From contig CAIUOU010000014.1 of assembly GCA_903900845.1 (NCBI GenBank), forward strand, positions 80,112-144,111: a stretch of 64,000 nucleotides of DNA, read 5' to 3'. A program made the position numbers and the translations under genes. The notes under the pieces are model-generated. The model had not been told where the DNA came from and did not search any database. It was given only the letters and a program-made list of their open reading frames with translations. This DNA is from an uncultured Opitutia bacterium (lineage in GTDB: Bacteria; Verrucomicrobiota; Verrucomicrobiia; Opitutales; Opitutaceae). Of the stretch, positions 52,647 to 61,719 are shown in pieces (the first letter of the stretch is position 1; every line of letters begins with the position of its first letter).

Positions 52647-53075
52647 TCAGGAGGTCGGGGTGGCGGCCTTACCGCGGAAGATGATTTCGACGGAGTTCGC
52701 GTCGAAGCCCGCGGGTAAGACGGACTTAACTTGGTCGAGCAACCCGGGTGGCAACTCGACATCGTGGGTGCGACCGGTTTGGACGTCGTGGAAATGCGCG
52801 TGAGGAGCCAGATTCGGGCAGTAACGCGTGGGACCGCGTTCAAAGTTCACCGCTCGCACGAGGTCGCACTGCACCAGCGTCTCCAGGCAGTTGTAGACGG
52901 TCGCGAGGGAGATGGTGGGAAGTTCACCCTTCACTCGGGCGAAAACCTCGTCCGCGGTCGGGTGGTCGCGCTTTGTGAGGAGGACCGAGTAAACAACCTC
53001 CCGCTGCGGGGTGGCGCGCATGCCGCTGTCGGCCAATCTCTGGGTCAGGGATTCGTGGTGAATGGTCGGGCGCAT
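52647..53075 (-). CDS. Fur-family regulator heading the suf operon (PerR/Fur-like)
   Basis: A 142-residue winged-helix regulator. The DNA-binding half (LADSGMRATPQREVVYSVL, then PTISLATVYNCLETL) is clearly Fur-family. In the dimerisation half the metal block reads HAHFHDV (92-98) with His38, His92, His94 and Asp105 available as ligands, but the structural CxxC pairs are absent. The four-Cys zinc site of Fur/PerR is therefore missing, although Cys86 is close to the PerR ligand position. It is cotranscribed with sufC (40 bases), so it is an autoregulated iron or peroxide sensor for cluster assembly. Which signal it reads is uncertain. Confidence 0.85.
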   Translation of the reverse strand: MRPTIHHESLTQRLADSGMRATPQREVVYSVLLTKRDHPTADEVFARVKGELPTISLATVYNCLETLVQCDLVRAVNFERGPTRYCPNLAPHAHFHDVQTGRTHDVELPPGLLDQVKSVLPAGFDANSVEIIFRGKAATPTS

Positions 53076-53094
53076 GGGGTTTAACTTCAGTTAA

Positions 53095-53109
53095 TTAGAA
53101 TGGTTCCAA
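53095..53109. promoter_or_regulatory. Fur/PerR-like 7-1-7 box 1, upstream of the suf operon
   Basis: TTAGAAT-G-GTTCCAA is an imperfect 7-1-7 inverted repeat (two mismatches). It lies 20 bases upstream of the regulator start, in an AT-rich pocket of an otherwise GC-rich window. Confidence 0.5.
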
Positions 53110-53123
53110 GCCGCAAGAGATAA

Positions 53124-53138
53124 TTAGAATTATTCCAA
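53124..53138. promoter_or_regulatory. Fur/PerR-like 7-1-7 box 2, upstream of the suf operon
   Basis: TTAGAAT-T-ATTCCAA has one mismatch as a 7-1-7 inverted repeat. It repeats box 1 after 29 bases, nearly three helical turns, and both carry the same flank AATTAGAAT and TTCCAAG. The tandem arrangement favours two dimers on one face of the DNA. Confidence 0.6.
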
Positions 53139-53181
53139 GATTTTACGTAACTGCCTCGGAAAGAGGAGCTAAGTTTATCTG

Positions 53182-53220
53182 AACCGGAAAGGAAAACGGA
53201 GAACCTGAAGGTTTCCGGTT
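53182..53220. repeat. 9-bp inverted repeat at the end of the carboxypeptidase gene
   Basis: AACCGGAAA (53182-53190) and TTTCCGGTT (53212-53220) are perfect complements with a 21-base loop. The right arm covers the stop of the M15 gene. It may end its transcript, but there is no T tract. Confidence 0.45.
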
Positions 53221-53770
53221 AACACACGCCCAGATCTGCCCAAAGCCAGTGCCAAGGTTCATAGCTGATCCCGGACTCGCTCCCGCGCGGATAACTCATT
53301 GCGAATCCAAAGCCCACGGCGCGCCGTTGTAGCCAATTGAAGGCAGGCGTGGACTCGAAGTTTTCCTCGAGGTCGATGAAGCCGGGGCAGCCGATATCGA
53401 TGGCACGTCCGGTGTGGTGCTCGCTGAATCCGGGGGCGGCGACGTAGCGCAGGATTTCCGCGATCGGCTTTCCGTCTCCGAGCTTCCGCCGGATGATCTC
53501 GGTTTGGCGTGCGACCGAACGAAAGGCAGAGACCGCGATCAACTCGACGCCCTCGCGGGCTGCCACGTCGCGCATCATCCGCCATGCGATGGCGGCGGGC
53601 GCCAGCAACTCGAGCACGCGGCCGTCTGGGTTTACACCGATTTCCACCAGCTCGTTCGACGCGGCCTCAGCATGGAGCGTCAGGCGCCTGGCGGCGGAGT
53701 AATCCGCAGGGATGCCTAGTTGCCCGTGCAAGTCGCGCAGGCGCGAAAGGTAGGCGGGGTCGGACCCCAT
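53219..53770 (-). CDS. M15 D-alanyl-D-alanine carboxypeptidase (VanY type)
   Basis: A 183-residue zinc carboxypeptidase. The M15 ligands are His119 and Asp125 in HHTGRAIDIG and His174 in EPWHW; the SAFRSVARQ block (81-89) carries the substrate-binding Arg. The activity trims the terminal D-Ala of peptidoglycan stem peptides. The ATG at 53770 gives no signal peptide, which is odd for a periplasmic enzyme; longer frames exist but are basic and contain no hydrophobic segment. It lies 19 bases after trxB on the same strand. Confidence 0.85.
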   Translation of the reverse strand: MGSDPAYLSRLRDLHGQLGIPADYSAARRLTLHAEAASNELVEIGVNPDGRVLELLAPAAIAWRMMRDVAAREGVELIAVSAFRSVARQTEIIRRKLGDGKPIAEILRYVAAPGFSEHHTGRAIDIGCPGFIDLEENFESTPAFNWLQRRAVGFGFAMSYPRGSESGISYEPWHWLWADLGVC

Positions 53771-53789
53771 GACGGGTGGTCGCGACTGA

Positions 53790-54737
53790 TCAGCCGCCGT
53801 GCTCTGCGAGCCAGCGTTCCGCCTCGATCGCGGAGGCGCAGCCCATGCCGGCGGCCGTGATGGCTTGGCGATAAACGTGATCGGAGCAATCGCCCGCGAC
53901 ATAAACCCCGGGCACGTTAGTTCGCACCTGGGATCCGGGTTGCGGTTTGAAATATCCTCCGGCGTCGACCTCGAGCGGCGGCGCGAACGGTCCCGTGTTC
54001 GGCACGTGTCCAATCGCCACGAAGATGCCGCGCACGGGGAGAACGGATTCAGCGTTGGTTTTCACATTCCGCACGCGCAGGCCCTTCACCGCTCCTTCAG
54101 GGACGCCGAGCACTTCGACGGGAACGGTGTCCCACACCATCTGGATCTTCTCATGCGACGTGGCGCGGTCGGCCATGATGCGTGAGGCGCGGAGCGCGTC
54201 GCGCCGGTGTACAAGGTAGACCTTGCTGGCGAAGCGCGTGAGGAAAAGCGCTTCCTCCGCAGCACTGTCGCCGCCGCCGAGCACCGCGACCTCCATCTTG
54301 CGGTAGAACGCGCCGTCGCACGTCGCGCAGGTGGTCACGCCTTTGCCACCGTAGAGTTCCTTTTCGCCGGGAATACCCGTCATGCGTGGCGAGGCGCCGG
54401 TGGCTACGATCACCGTCTTCGCCTCGATCACTCGGTCCCCGCAGAACAGCCGGCGTGGCATCGCCGAGAAATCGACGCGATCCACGAGCACCTGCTCGAA
54501 GCGGGTGCCGAAGCGTGTGGCCTGCTCGCGCATGTTCTGGGTCAGCTGAAATCCGTCCACCCCGTGCGGGAAGCCGGGGAAGTTCTCGACCTCGCTGGTC
54601 GTCGTGAGCTGGCCGCCGGGCAGGGGACCCTCGAGGACCAGCGGATTGAGTCCGGCGCGGGCGGTGTAGATCGCGGCGGTGAGACCGGCGCAGCCGGTGC
54701 CGATGATGACGACGTTCTCGACGTTCGGGGAGGACAT
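53790..54737 (-). CDS. trxB: Thioredoxin reductase
   Basis: A 315-residue NADPH-dependent flavoenzyme that reduces thioredoxin. FAD motif [14 protein letters not shown] (residue 16 is Cys where Pro is common), redox site CATCDG (Cys137, Cys140), NADPH motif [14 protein letters not shown] and the C-terminal [20 protein letters not shown] are present. The length matches the low-molecular-weight bacterial type. It is divergent from purH across 110 bases. Confidence 0.96.
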   Translation of the reverse strand: MSSPNVENVVIIGTGCAGLTAAIYTARAGLNPLVLEGPLPGGQLTTTSEVENFPGFPHGVDGFQLTQNMREQATRFGTRFEQVLVDRVDFSAMPRRLFCGDRVIEAKTVIVATGASPRMTGIPGEKELYGGKGVTTCATCDGAFYRKMEVAVLGGGDSAAEEALFLTRFASKVYLVHRRDALRASRIMADRATSHEKIQMVWDTVPVEVLGVPEGAVKGLRVRNVKTNAESVLPVRGIFVAIGHVPNTGPFAPPLEVDAGGYFKPQPGSQVRTNVPGVYVAGDCSDHVYRQAITAAGMGCASAIEAERWLAEHGG

Positions 54738-54847
54738 GCGGAAGGCGGAACTGAGGACAACCGCGCGGCGAGCGCAACCCCGGATGTGGCCTTGCAACGA
54801 GGGCTTTCGCGCTTGCTGCGGCCGCGCGGTGAAACTCAATCGCCGCG

Positions 54848-56407
54848 ATGGCTCGCTACGCCCTTCTCTCTGTCTCCGACAAACGCGGCCTGGTGGAATT
54901 CGCCACCGGCCTGGTCAAGCGCCACGGCTTCACGCTCCTCTCGACGGGCGGCACCGCGCGGCTGCTCTCCGACCAGGGTTTGCCCGTCACTGAAGTGAGC
55001 CGGCACACGGGGTTTCCCGAGATCATGGAGGGGCGCGTGAAGACGTTGCATCCGAAGATCCACGGCGGGCTGCTCTGCCGGCGCGACAAGGCCGACCACT
55101 TGGCGGCGGCCCAGTCCAACGGGATCGACTTGATCGACCTCGTCGTCGTTAACTTGTACCCATTCGAGGAGACGGTCGCGAAGCCCGGGGTCGAGTTTGA
55201 GGAAGCGATCGAGAACATCGACATCGGCGGGCCATCGATGCTGCGCAGCGCGGCCAAGAACCACGAGAGTGTCACCGTGGTCTGCGATCCCGCTGACTAC
55301 ACACCGGTTCTCGATGCGATGGCGGTCGAGCAGACCGACCCCGCGCGTCTCGCTGGTCTGAGGCGGAAGCTGGCGCTAAAGGTCTTTCAGCGCACGTCCG
55401 CCTACGACGCCGCTATCTCCCGCTACCTCGAGGCGGAGGCAGCCGGTCCGGACCTCGAGGCGTTGAGTGGTTTTCCCGCAACGCTTTCGTTCAGCTGGAA
55501 GAAGGCGCAGGCGCTGCGCTATGGGGAAAACCCTCACCAGAAGGCGGCTCTCTATGGCACCTTTCACGAGCACTTCGCCCAGCTGCAGGGGAAGGAACTG
55601 TCGTATAACAACATCCTTGATATCACCTCCGCCGCTTACCTGATCGGTGAGTTCGAGCGCCCGACCGTCGCGATCCTCAAGCACACCAATCCCTGTGGCG
55701 TCGCCAGCGCCGACTCGCTCATCGCCGCCTGGGAGAACGCCTACGCGACCGACCGGCAGGCGCCGTTTGGCGGCATCATCATCGTCAACCAGACCCTCGG
55801 CGCCGATCTCGCCGCCGCCATCGCGGAAATTTTTACCGAGGTCATCATCGCCCCGCGCTTCAGCGACGAGGCCCTCGCGATTCTAGGCAAAAAGAAAAAC
55901 CTCCGGCTCATGGTCGCCAAGCTCGGCCTCGGCGCCGATGCTCTTCTCGAGGTGCGCTCGGTCATCGGCGGCGTGCTGCTGCAGGACCGCGACCGCACGC
56001 TTGGTGACACAGCCGCGTTCAAGGTCGTCACGAAGCGGCAGCCGACCGCGGAAGAGTGGGCCGCGATGATGTTCGGCTGGCGCGTCTGCAAGCACGTTAA
56101 GTCCAACGCCATCGTCTATTGCCGCGGTGAGCGCACGCTCGGCGTGGGGGCGGGCCAGATGGCGCGGGTCGATAGTTCGCGCATCGCCGTCTGGAAGACC
56201 GGGGAGGCGGGACTCGATCTCCACGGTTCCGTCGTCGCCAGCGAGGCGTTGTTCCCTTTCCCCGATGGTCTGCTCGCCGCGGCCGACGCCGGCGCCACGG
56301 CCGCGATCCAGCCGGGCGGCGCGATCCGCGACCCCGAGGTCATCGCCGCGGCCGACGCCCGCGGTATGGCGATGGTCTTCACGGCCTGCCGCCACTTCAA
56401 ACACTGA
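54848..56407 (+). CDS. purH: Bifunctional AICAR formyltransferase / IMP cyclohydrolase
   Basis: A 519-residue enzyme for the last two steps of purine synthesis. The N-terminal IMP cyclohydrolase (1-195) has [23 protein letters not shown] and [15 protein letters not shown]. The formyltransferase half (200-519) has [21 protein letters not shown] and [10 protein letters not shown]. Full length, both domains intact. The start [14 protein letters not shown] is standard. It is followed 32 bases later by the M48 lipoprotein gene. Confidence 0.97.
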   Translation: MARYALLSVSDKRGLVEFATGLVKRHGFTLLSTGGTARLLSDQGLPVTEVSRHTGFPEIMEGRVKTLHPKIHGGLLCRRDKADHLAAAQSNGIDLIDLVVVNLYPFEETVAKPGVEFEEAIENIDIGGPSMLRSAAKNHESVTVVCDPADYTPVLDAMAVEQTDPARLAGLRRKLALKVFQRTSAYDAAISRYLEAEAAGPDLEALSGFPATLSFSWKKAQALRYGENPHQKAALYGTFHEHFAQLQGKELSYNNILDITSAAYLIGEFERPTVAILKHTNPCGVASADSLIAAWENAYATDRQAPFGGIIIVNQTLGADLAAAIAEIFTEVIIAPRFSDEALAILGKKKNLRLMVAKLGLGADALLEVRSVIGGVLLQDRDRTLGDTAAFKVVTKRQPTAEEWAAMMFGWRVCKHVKSNAIVYCRGERTLGVGAGQMARVDSSRIAVWKTGEAGLDLHGSVVASEALFPFPDGLLAAADAGATAAIQPGGAIRDPEVIAAADARGMAMVFTACRHFKH

Positions 56408-56439
56408 TCCGGCGCGGGTCTGGCGTCTTTCCGACACCC

Positions 56440-57267
56440 ATGAAAATAGCCCTGAAGTTGCTGCTGTTGGCCGGAGCCATGGTTCTTGTCTCCGGTTGCT
56501 ACACCAATCCCGTGACCGGGCGGAAGTCGCTCGTTCTGCTCACCCAGGGCGAAGAGGCGAAGCTCGGCGCGGAATCGTTCCAGGCGATCCGCCAAAAGGA
56601 GAAGGTGTCCCAGGATCCCGCCGCCAACGCCCGCGTGCAGCGGATCGGGCGCCGGATCGCCGAGGCCGTCGGCAATGAAATGCCCGGCGCCAAGTGGGAG
56701 TTTGTCGTCTTCGACTCAAAGGAGTTTAACGCCTTCGCGCTTCCGGGTGGGAAGGTGGGCGTTTACACCGGACTGATGCAGCTCGCGGAGAACGACGCCG
56801 AGTTGGCCGCGGTCATCGGCCACGAGATCGGGCACGTCATCGCGCGGCACGGCGCCGAGCGGATGTCGGAGGCGATGGTGATCGCGGGCGTAGGCGCGGT
56901 TGGCGCGGCGGTGGTCGAGGCTAAAACCGACGACCCCCGCATGCGGCAGCTCTTCGCGCTCGCTTACGGCGCGGGCACCACGCTGGGTCGAGTCCTGCCT
57001 CATTCGCGAGGCAACGAGACCGAGTCCGACCGCATGGGGGCGATCTACGCGGCGCGCGCCGGCTACGATCCCCGCGCGGCGATCACCTTCTGGGAGAAGA
57101 TGGGCGCCAAGAAGCGCGCGGCCGGAGCCGCGGGGGCAAAATTGGAAGCGCTCCTCTCGACGCATCCCTCCGACGAGCAACGTATCGTCCAATTGCGCGC
57201 GCTGATGCCGCAGGTGGTCCCGATCTTCGAGAAGGCCAGGGCTGCGCGCTCAGCCCAGCCTGATTAA
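56440..57267 (+). CDS. M48 family metalloprotease lipoprotein
   Basis: A 275-residue LoiP/YcaL/BepA-type protease. The lipobox ends at Cys20 (VLVSGC) and TNPVTGRKSLVLL follows, as in many M48C lipoproteins. Zinc motif HEIGH (128-132) with catalytic Glu129; the third ligand is in NETESDRMG near residue 193. It probably acts at the outer membrane on misfolded proteins. No TPR domain follows, so it is the short form. Its 3' end overlaps the convergent epimerase by 18 bases. Confidence 0.9.
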   Translation: MKIALKLLLLAGAMVLVSGCYTNPVTGRKSLVLLTQGEEAKLGAESFQAIRQKEKVSQDPAANARVQRIGRRIAEAVGNEMPGAKWEFVVFDSKEFNAFALPGGKVGVYTGLMQLAENDAELAAVIGHEIGHVIARHGAERMSEAMVIAGVGAVGAAVVEAKTDDPRMRQLFALAYGAGTTLGRVLPHSRGNETESDRMGAIYAARAGYDPRAAITFWEKMGAKKRAAGAAGAKLEALLSTHPSDEQRIVQLRALMPQVVPIFEKARAARSAQPD

Positions 57268-58185
57268 TTCGGCTAGGCCTTCCTCGACGGGAACCTCGGA
57301 TTGAAATCCGAGTTCAGCGGCAGCCACTGCCGCTGAGCCTCGCGAGTGAAGGATGTCTCCGGCCCGAGCTTCGCCAAAGACCGGCGGCGGGGCCTCGGGG
57401 TGATGCCGCCGGAAGACGGAGAGCACATCGAGTAGCGAGGTGGCTCGCCCGGTGCAGATATTGGCCGCGCCCGACCGGATGTCCGGTCGAGTGGCGGCGA
57501 GCACGTTGGCGCGGGCGACGTCGTGCACCGAGATGAAGTCCCGCGTCTGGCTGCCATCGCCGTAAACCGTGACCGCCTTCCTCTCCCGGTAGCGTCGCGC
57601 AAAGATCGAGATCACGCCGGAATAGGGTGAAGCCGGGTCCTGCCGCGGGCCGAAGACGTTGAAGTACCTCTGGCAGCGTACCGTGAGGCCGAAGGCTACG
57701 CCGTGCCCGAGCAGCAAAGCCTCGCTCGCGAGCTTCGCCGCGCCGTAGGGGCTGATCGGCAACTTGGCCGCCTCCTCGCGGACGGGCAGGCTGGCAACGT
57801 CGCCATAAATGGCCGCCGAGGAAGCGAACACGATCCTGCCGGTTCCCGCCGCTCGCGCCGCTTCGGCGGCGAGGTGCGTGGCGCGGACGTTTAGGTCGAA
57901 ATTTAGCCCGAGGTCGCGCATGCTCTCTTGGACGCTCACGAGAGCGGCGAGGTGGATAAGCGCATCGGGCCGCGCCACCGTCACCGCCGCGGCCAGCCCG
58001 CCTTCCCTAGCCACGTCGAGTTCCAGTAGCGTAAACCGCGGGGAGGCGAGGGCAACGGTGAGGTTTTCCCGCCGGCCGGTCCGAAAATTGTCAGCGCCCG
58101 TGACCCGATGGCCTTCCTTCAGCAACCGGTCGACGGTGTGACTGCCGATGAATCCGGCGGCGCCGGTGACGAAAACGTGGGCCAT
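57250..58185 (-). CDS. NAD-dependent sugar-nucleotide epimerase (GalE/WbpP-like)
   Basis: A 311-residue extended SDR enzyme. Cofactor motif TGAAGFIGS (7-15); catalytic Ser122/Ser123 region (VFASSAAIYG) and YGAAK (Tyr147, Lys151). VRCQRYFNVFGPRQDP and FISVHDVARANVLA are typical of UDP-glucose/UDP-GlcNAc 4-epimerases. The substrate specificity (UDP-glucose or UDP-N-acetylglucosamine) is not fixed. The ATG at 58185 starts the Rossmann fold. It is divergent from glgC across 76 bases. Confidence 0.9.
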   Translation of the reverse strand: MAHVFVTGAAGFIGSHTVDRLLKEGHRVTGADNFRTGRRENLTVALASPRFTLLELDVAREGGLAAAVTVARPDALIHLAALVSVQESMRDLGLNFDLNVRATHLAAEAARAAGTGRIVFASSAAIYGDVASLPVREEAAKLPISPYGAAKLASEALLLGHGVAFGLTVRCQRYFNVFGPRQDPASPYSGVISIFARRYRERKAVTVYGDGSQTRDFISVHDVARANVLAATRPDIRSGAANICTGRATSLLDVLSVFRRHHPEAPPPVFGEARAGDILHSRGSAAVAAAELGFQSEVPVEEGLAELIRLG

Positions 58186-58261
58186 GATGCGTGGTGCGGG
58201 AAATTCGGCTCGCGAAACGTGGCGCCCGCCCAAAACGTCGGCAAGGCTTTAGCCGGAAACG

Positions 58262-59566
58262 ATGACCTCTCTACCTACCATCAGCACCCGCAAGCGCGTC
58301 CTCGCCGTGATCATGGGCGGAGGCCGCGGCACGCGGTTGCACCCGCTCACGCTTGAACGCTGCAAGCCGGCCGTGCCGCTCGCCGGAAAGTACCGGCTCG
58401 TCGATATCCCGATCAGCAACTGCCTCAACAGTGAGATCAATCGCATCTTCCTACTGACGCAGTTCCAGACGCAGTCGCTGCACCGCCACGTTCAGAGCAC
58501 CTACCATTTCGACCCGTTCGGCGGCGGTTTCGTCGACATCCTCGCCGCGGAGCAAACCGAGCGTGGTTCCGACTGGTACCAGGGAACGGCCGACGCCGTC
58601 CGACGAAACCTTCTGCATTTCCGAAGCTTTCCCCACGATCTCGTGCTGATCCTTTCCGGCGACCAGCTGTACCGGATGGATTTCCGGCGCATCATCGCCG
58701 AGCACGTCGCCAATCAGGCGGACGTCACCATCGCGGCTATACCGTTCCCGGTGTCGAAGGTTGCGGGCCTCGGTCTGATGCAGGTCGGCGACGACCGCGC
58801 CATCGGCCGTTTCGTCGAGAAGCCGAAGGACCCCGCCGTGATCGACGGCCTGACGCTCAGCCCCGTGCTTGAGCGCGACCTCACGCCGTGCCGCGAGAAG
58901 CGCTGCCTGGCGTCGATGGGCATCTACGTTTTCAACCGCTCCGTTCTCGAGGCGGCGTTGGACAACACGATGACGGATTTTGGCAAGGAGGTCATTCCCT
59001 CGCTCCTGGGGAAGAAGAAGCTCTTCGCGCATATTTTTGAGGGATACTGGGAGGACATCGGCACCGTGCGCGCCTTCTACGAGGCAAACCTCGCCCTCGC
59101 GCAGCCGTTACCGCCCTTTAATTTCTTCGACCAGGGTGCCCCCATCTACACTCACCCGCGCTTTCTGCCGCCGACAAAGCTCAACCGTTGCAATGTGGAC
59201 CATGTCGTCATCGGGGACGGCTCCATTCTCACTGATTCGAGCCTGAAGCACTGCGTACTTGGCGTCCGCGCGGTCGTGGGCGAGGGGAGCACCCTCGTCG
59301 ACAGCATCGTGATGGGGTCCGACTACTACGAGACGCCGGCGCAGCAGGAGGACAACGCCACCCGCGGCCGGCCCAATCTGGGCGTCGGGCGGAGTTGCCG
59401 CATCCAAGGCGCGATCATCGACAAGAACGCCCGCATCGGCGACCGCTGCGTGCTCTCGGCGCAAGGCAAGGCCGATGGCACCTACGCGGGCGGCCTCGTG
59501 ATCATCCGCGACGGGGTCCTCGTCGTTCCGAAGAACACGGTCCTGCCGTCCGGCACGGTTGTCTGA
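58262..59566 (+). CDS. glgC: Glucose-1-phosphate adenylyltransferase
   Basis: A 434-residue nucleotidyltransferase that makes ADP-glucose for glycogen. The nucleotide motif MGGGRGTRLHPLTLERCKPAVPLAGKYR (with the pyrophosphorylase signature), SGDQLYRMDFR, and the KFxEKPK-like VEKPKD are present. A left-handed beta-helix C-domain (about 300-434) ends with hexapeptide repeats. The length (about 430) fits bacterial GlgC. It converges with the helicase gene with a 14-base gap. Confidence 0.95.
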   Translation: MTSLPTISTRKRVLAVIMGGGRGTRLHPLTLERCKPAVPLAGKYRLVDIPISNCLNSEINRIFLLTQFQTQSLHRHVQSTYHFDPFGGGFVDILAAEQTERGSDWYQGTADAVRRNLLHFRSFPHDLVLILSGDQLYRMDFRRIIAEHVANQADVTIAAIPFPVSKVAGLGLMQVGDDRAIGRFVEKPKDPAVIDGLTLSPVLERDLTPCREKRCLASMGIYVFNRSVLEAALDNTMTDFGKEVIPSLLGKKKLFAHIFEGYWEDIGTVRAFYEANLALAQPLPPFNFFDQGAPIYTHPRFLPPTKLNRCNVDHVVIGDGSILTDSSLKHCVLGVRAVVGEGSTLVDSIVMGSDYYETPAQQEDNATRGRPNLGVGRSCRIQGAIIDKNARIGDRCVLSAQGKADGTYAGGLVIIRDGVLVVPKNTVLPSGTVV

Positions 59567-59580
59567 CCGCCGCTCTGGCC

Positions 59581-61584
59581 CTACCAGCTCGTCGTGCGCC
59601 GTACTCGCAGGGGCTGATAGAGGTCCGACGGTAGTTCCAGCAGGAACCGGCTCGGAGTCTGCAGCATCGCGGGCCCGCCCTTGGTGTTAACCTTGGGGAA
59701 GCATAGGTAGAGCTCGTCGCGCGCGCGGGTCACCGCGACGTAGAACAGCCGGCGTTCCTCCTCGACGTCCCCGGCCTCGATGGCGCGGCGCAGCGGGAAG
59801 CTGCCGTCGGCGAGCCCGATTAGAAACACGGCTGCGTACTCGAGGCCCTTGGCCTGATGGACGGTAGTGAGCCGGAGCGAGTCGGCGTCTGGGTCGGCCG
59901 AGCGATCGCTCGTCTCGCTGTTCAGCAGCATGATCTGGGCGAGCAGTTCCTGCATCTCCTCGAAACGGCCGGCGAACCCGATGAGCGACTTGAGGTCGTC
60001 GAGGCGCGATACGTAGTTGGCGTAGGCGCCCTTGAGGTAGTCGCCGTACCAGCCGTCGATCGCGATCTCGACGGCGTTGTGCGGCTTCATCGTGCGCATC
60101 ATCTCGCGAACCTGCGAAAGCGACGCGGTGAACTTCGGCCATTCCTCCTTGGCCTCCTTGGGCACGCGTGAAGCGACGTCGTCGGTCGCGAGGGCGTCGA
60201 TGAAGTCCTGCTGGAGGAGCCGGGCGTGGTCGCGGGCGGCGGAATGGAGCTTCTGGGCGTTCTTGTCGCCGACCTTCGGCAGCAGTACCGCGATGCGGTT
60301 CCACGCGGCGGCGTCCGAGGGGTTATAGACGAAGCGCAGCATTGCGACGAGGTCGCGCACGTGGGCCTGCTCGAAGAAACGCACGCCGCTTGTTATCTGG
60401 TAGGGAATCTGCAGGCGCGAGAGTTCCAACTGGATGTCGAGCGCCTGGAAATGCGCGCGGTAGAGGATCGCGATGTCGCTGAGCGAGCAGCCTTCGTCGA
60501 GCAGACCGCGGACTCGCTGCACGATGAACTGCGCCTGCTCGCGACCGTCCATCGCCTGCACGAAGTACGGCTTTTCGGAGTTGGCCCGGTGCGGCCGCAG
60601 CTCCTTTTCGAAAGCGCGACCGCGGGGCTGCGCGAGGAGCACGCCGTTGGCCAGCGCGAGGATCTGCGGCGTCGAGCGGTAATTGGTCTCGATGCGGTGG
60701 ATCACCGTGCCGGGGTGCCGGTCGGGGAAGGTGAGGATGTTCTCCACGTTCGCGCCGCGCCAGGTGTAGATGCACTGTGCGTCGTCGCCCACTGCCATCA
60801 CGCGGTGGTGGGCGCCGATCAGGTCGACGATCTGCGACTGCACCACGTTGGTATCCTGATACTCGTCCACCAGCACATGGCGGAATCGGTGCGAGAAATA
60901 CTCCGCCGTCTCCGGCGACCGCCGCAGGACCTCGAGCCAGTGCTCCAGGAGGTCGTCGTAATCCAGCACGTTGTCGGATCGTTTGCGCTCCGCGTACCGG
61001 CGCGCGAACGCCGGGAGCCGATCGATCACGGCTTCATGCTGCGGGAAGAAGCGCGTGACGGTCTCGGCCAGCGGCAGCTGGGTGTTGCGGGCCATCGATA
61101 GGATGGCGTGCAGCGGCCCGGGCTTCGGGTGCGTCTTATCCTTGAAGAATCCGCGGTCCGTCTCGTCCACCGCGTCCCGCAGCACACCTTCGGCCTCCTC
61201 GGCGTCCAGAATCGTGAACGTCCGCGAGAGCCCGATCGTCTCGCCGTGGGTCCGCAGCGAGCGGTGGCCTATGCTGTGGAACGTGCCGCCCCAGAAACGC
61301 GCCTGCTCCACGCCGGTTAGTTCGTGCACGCGGTGCAGCATCTCCTTGGCCGCCTTGTTGGTGAAGGTGAGGAGCAGGATTTCACTCGGCCGCACGCCCT
61401 GCGACAGCAGGTAGGCCACGCGGTAGGTGAGGGTGCGCGTCTTGCCCGAACCCGCCCCCGCCAGCACCAACAGCGGGCCCGGTTCCGCCGTCACCGCCGC
61501 AAACTGCTCGTCGTTGAGCTGCGCGCGGAAGTCGATCGGCGGTACGGCATGTGCGTGCGGTCGGTGATCGGGCGGAAATTCCAT
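59581..61584 (-). CDS. UvrD/PcrA-type superfamily 1 DNA helicase
   Basis: A 667-residue ATP-dependent 3'-5' helicase. Motifs: Q motif LNDEQFAAVT, Walker A AGAGSGKT (42-49), motif Ia LLLTFTNKAAKEM, Walker B VDEYQDTN, motif III VGDDAQCIYTWRGA, IV YRSTPQILALAN, V TVHQAKGLEYAAVFL, and VI VAVTRARDELYL. It works in mismatch or excision repair or as a Rep-like accessory helicase. It is shorter than PcrA (about 720), with a short C-terminus, so Rep/PcrA/UvrD cannot be distinguished. The ATG at 61584 is preferred; an upstream GTG adds 14 residues. Confidence 0.93.
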   Translation of the reverse strand: MEFPPDHRPHAHAVPPIDFRAQLNDEQFAAVTAEPGPLLVLAGAGSGKTRTLTYRVAYLLSQGVRPSEILLLTFTNKAAKEMLHRVHELTGVEQARFWGGTFHSIGHRSLRTHGETIGLSRTFTILDAEEAEGVLRDAVDETDRGFFKDKTHPKPGPLHAILSMARNTQLPLAETVTRFFPQHEAVIDRLPAFARRYAERKRSDNVLDYDDLLEHWLEVLRRSPETAEYFSHRFRHVLVDEYQDTNVVQSQIVDLIGAHHRVMAVGDDAQCIYTWRGANVENILTFPDRHPGTVIHRIETNYRSTPQILALANGVLLAQPRGRAFEKELRPHRANSEKPYFVQAMDGREQAQFIVQRVRGLLDEGCSLSDIAILYRAHFQALDIQLELSRLQIPYQITSGVRFFEQAHVRDLVAMLRFVYNPSDAAAWNRIAVLLPKVGDKNAQKLHSAARDHARLLQQDFIDALATDDVASRVPKEAKEEWPKFTASLSQVREMMRTMKPHNAVEIAIDGWYGDYLKGAYANYVSRLDDLKSLIGFAGRFEEMQELLAQIMLLNSETSDRSADPDADSLRLTTVHQAKGLEYAAVFLIGLADGSFPLRRAIEAGDVEEERRLFYVAVTRARDELYLCFPKVNTKGGPAMLQTPSRFLLELPSDLYQPLRVRRTTSW

Positions 61585-61719
61585 CGCGTCTCCCAAGGGG
61601 CCATGAAGGCCGCAAAAAGCGAACACGGGCGCAAGGGGTTTCGCGGTCCGCGGGCGTTTTGGAGCTTCCCGGCGAACTCGCGGCTGGTCTGCGTGTCACA
61701 GGCCCGCATGATGCCAGCC

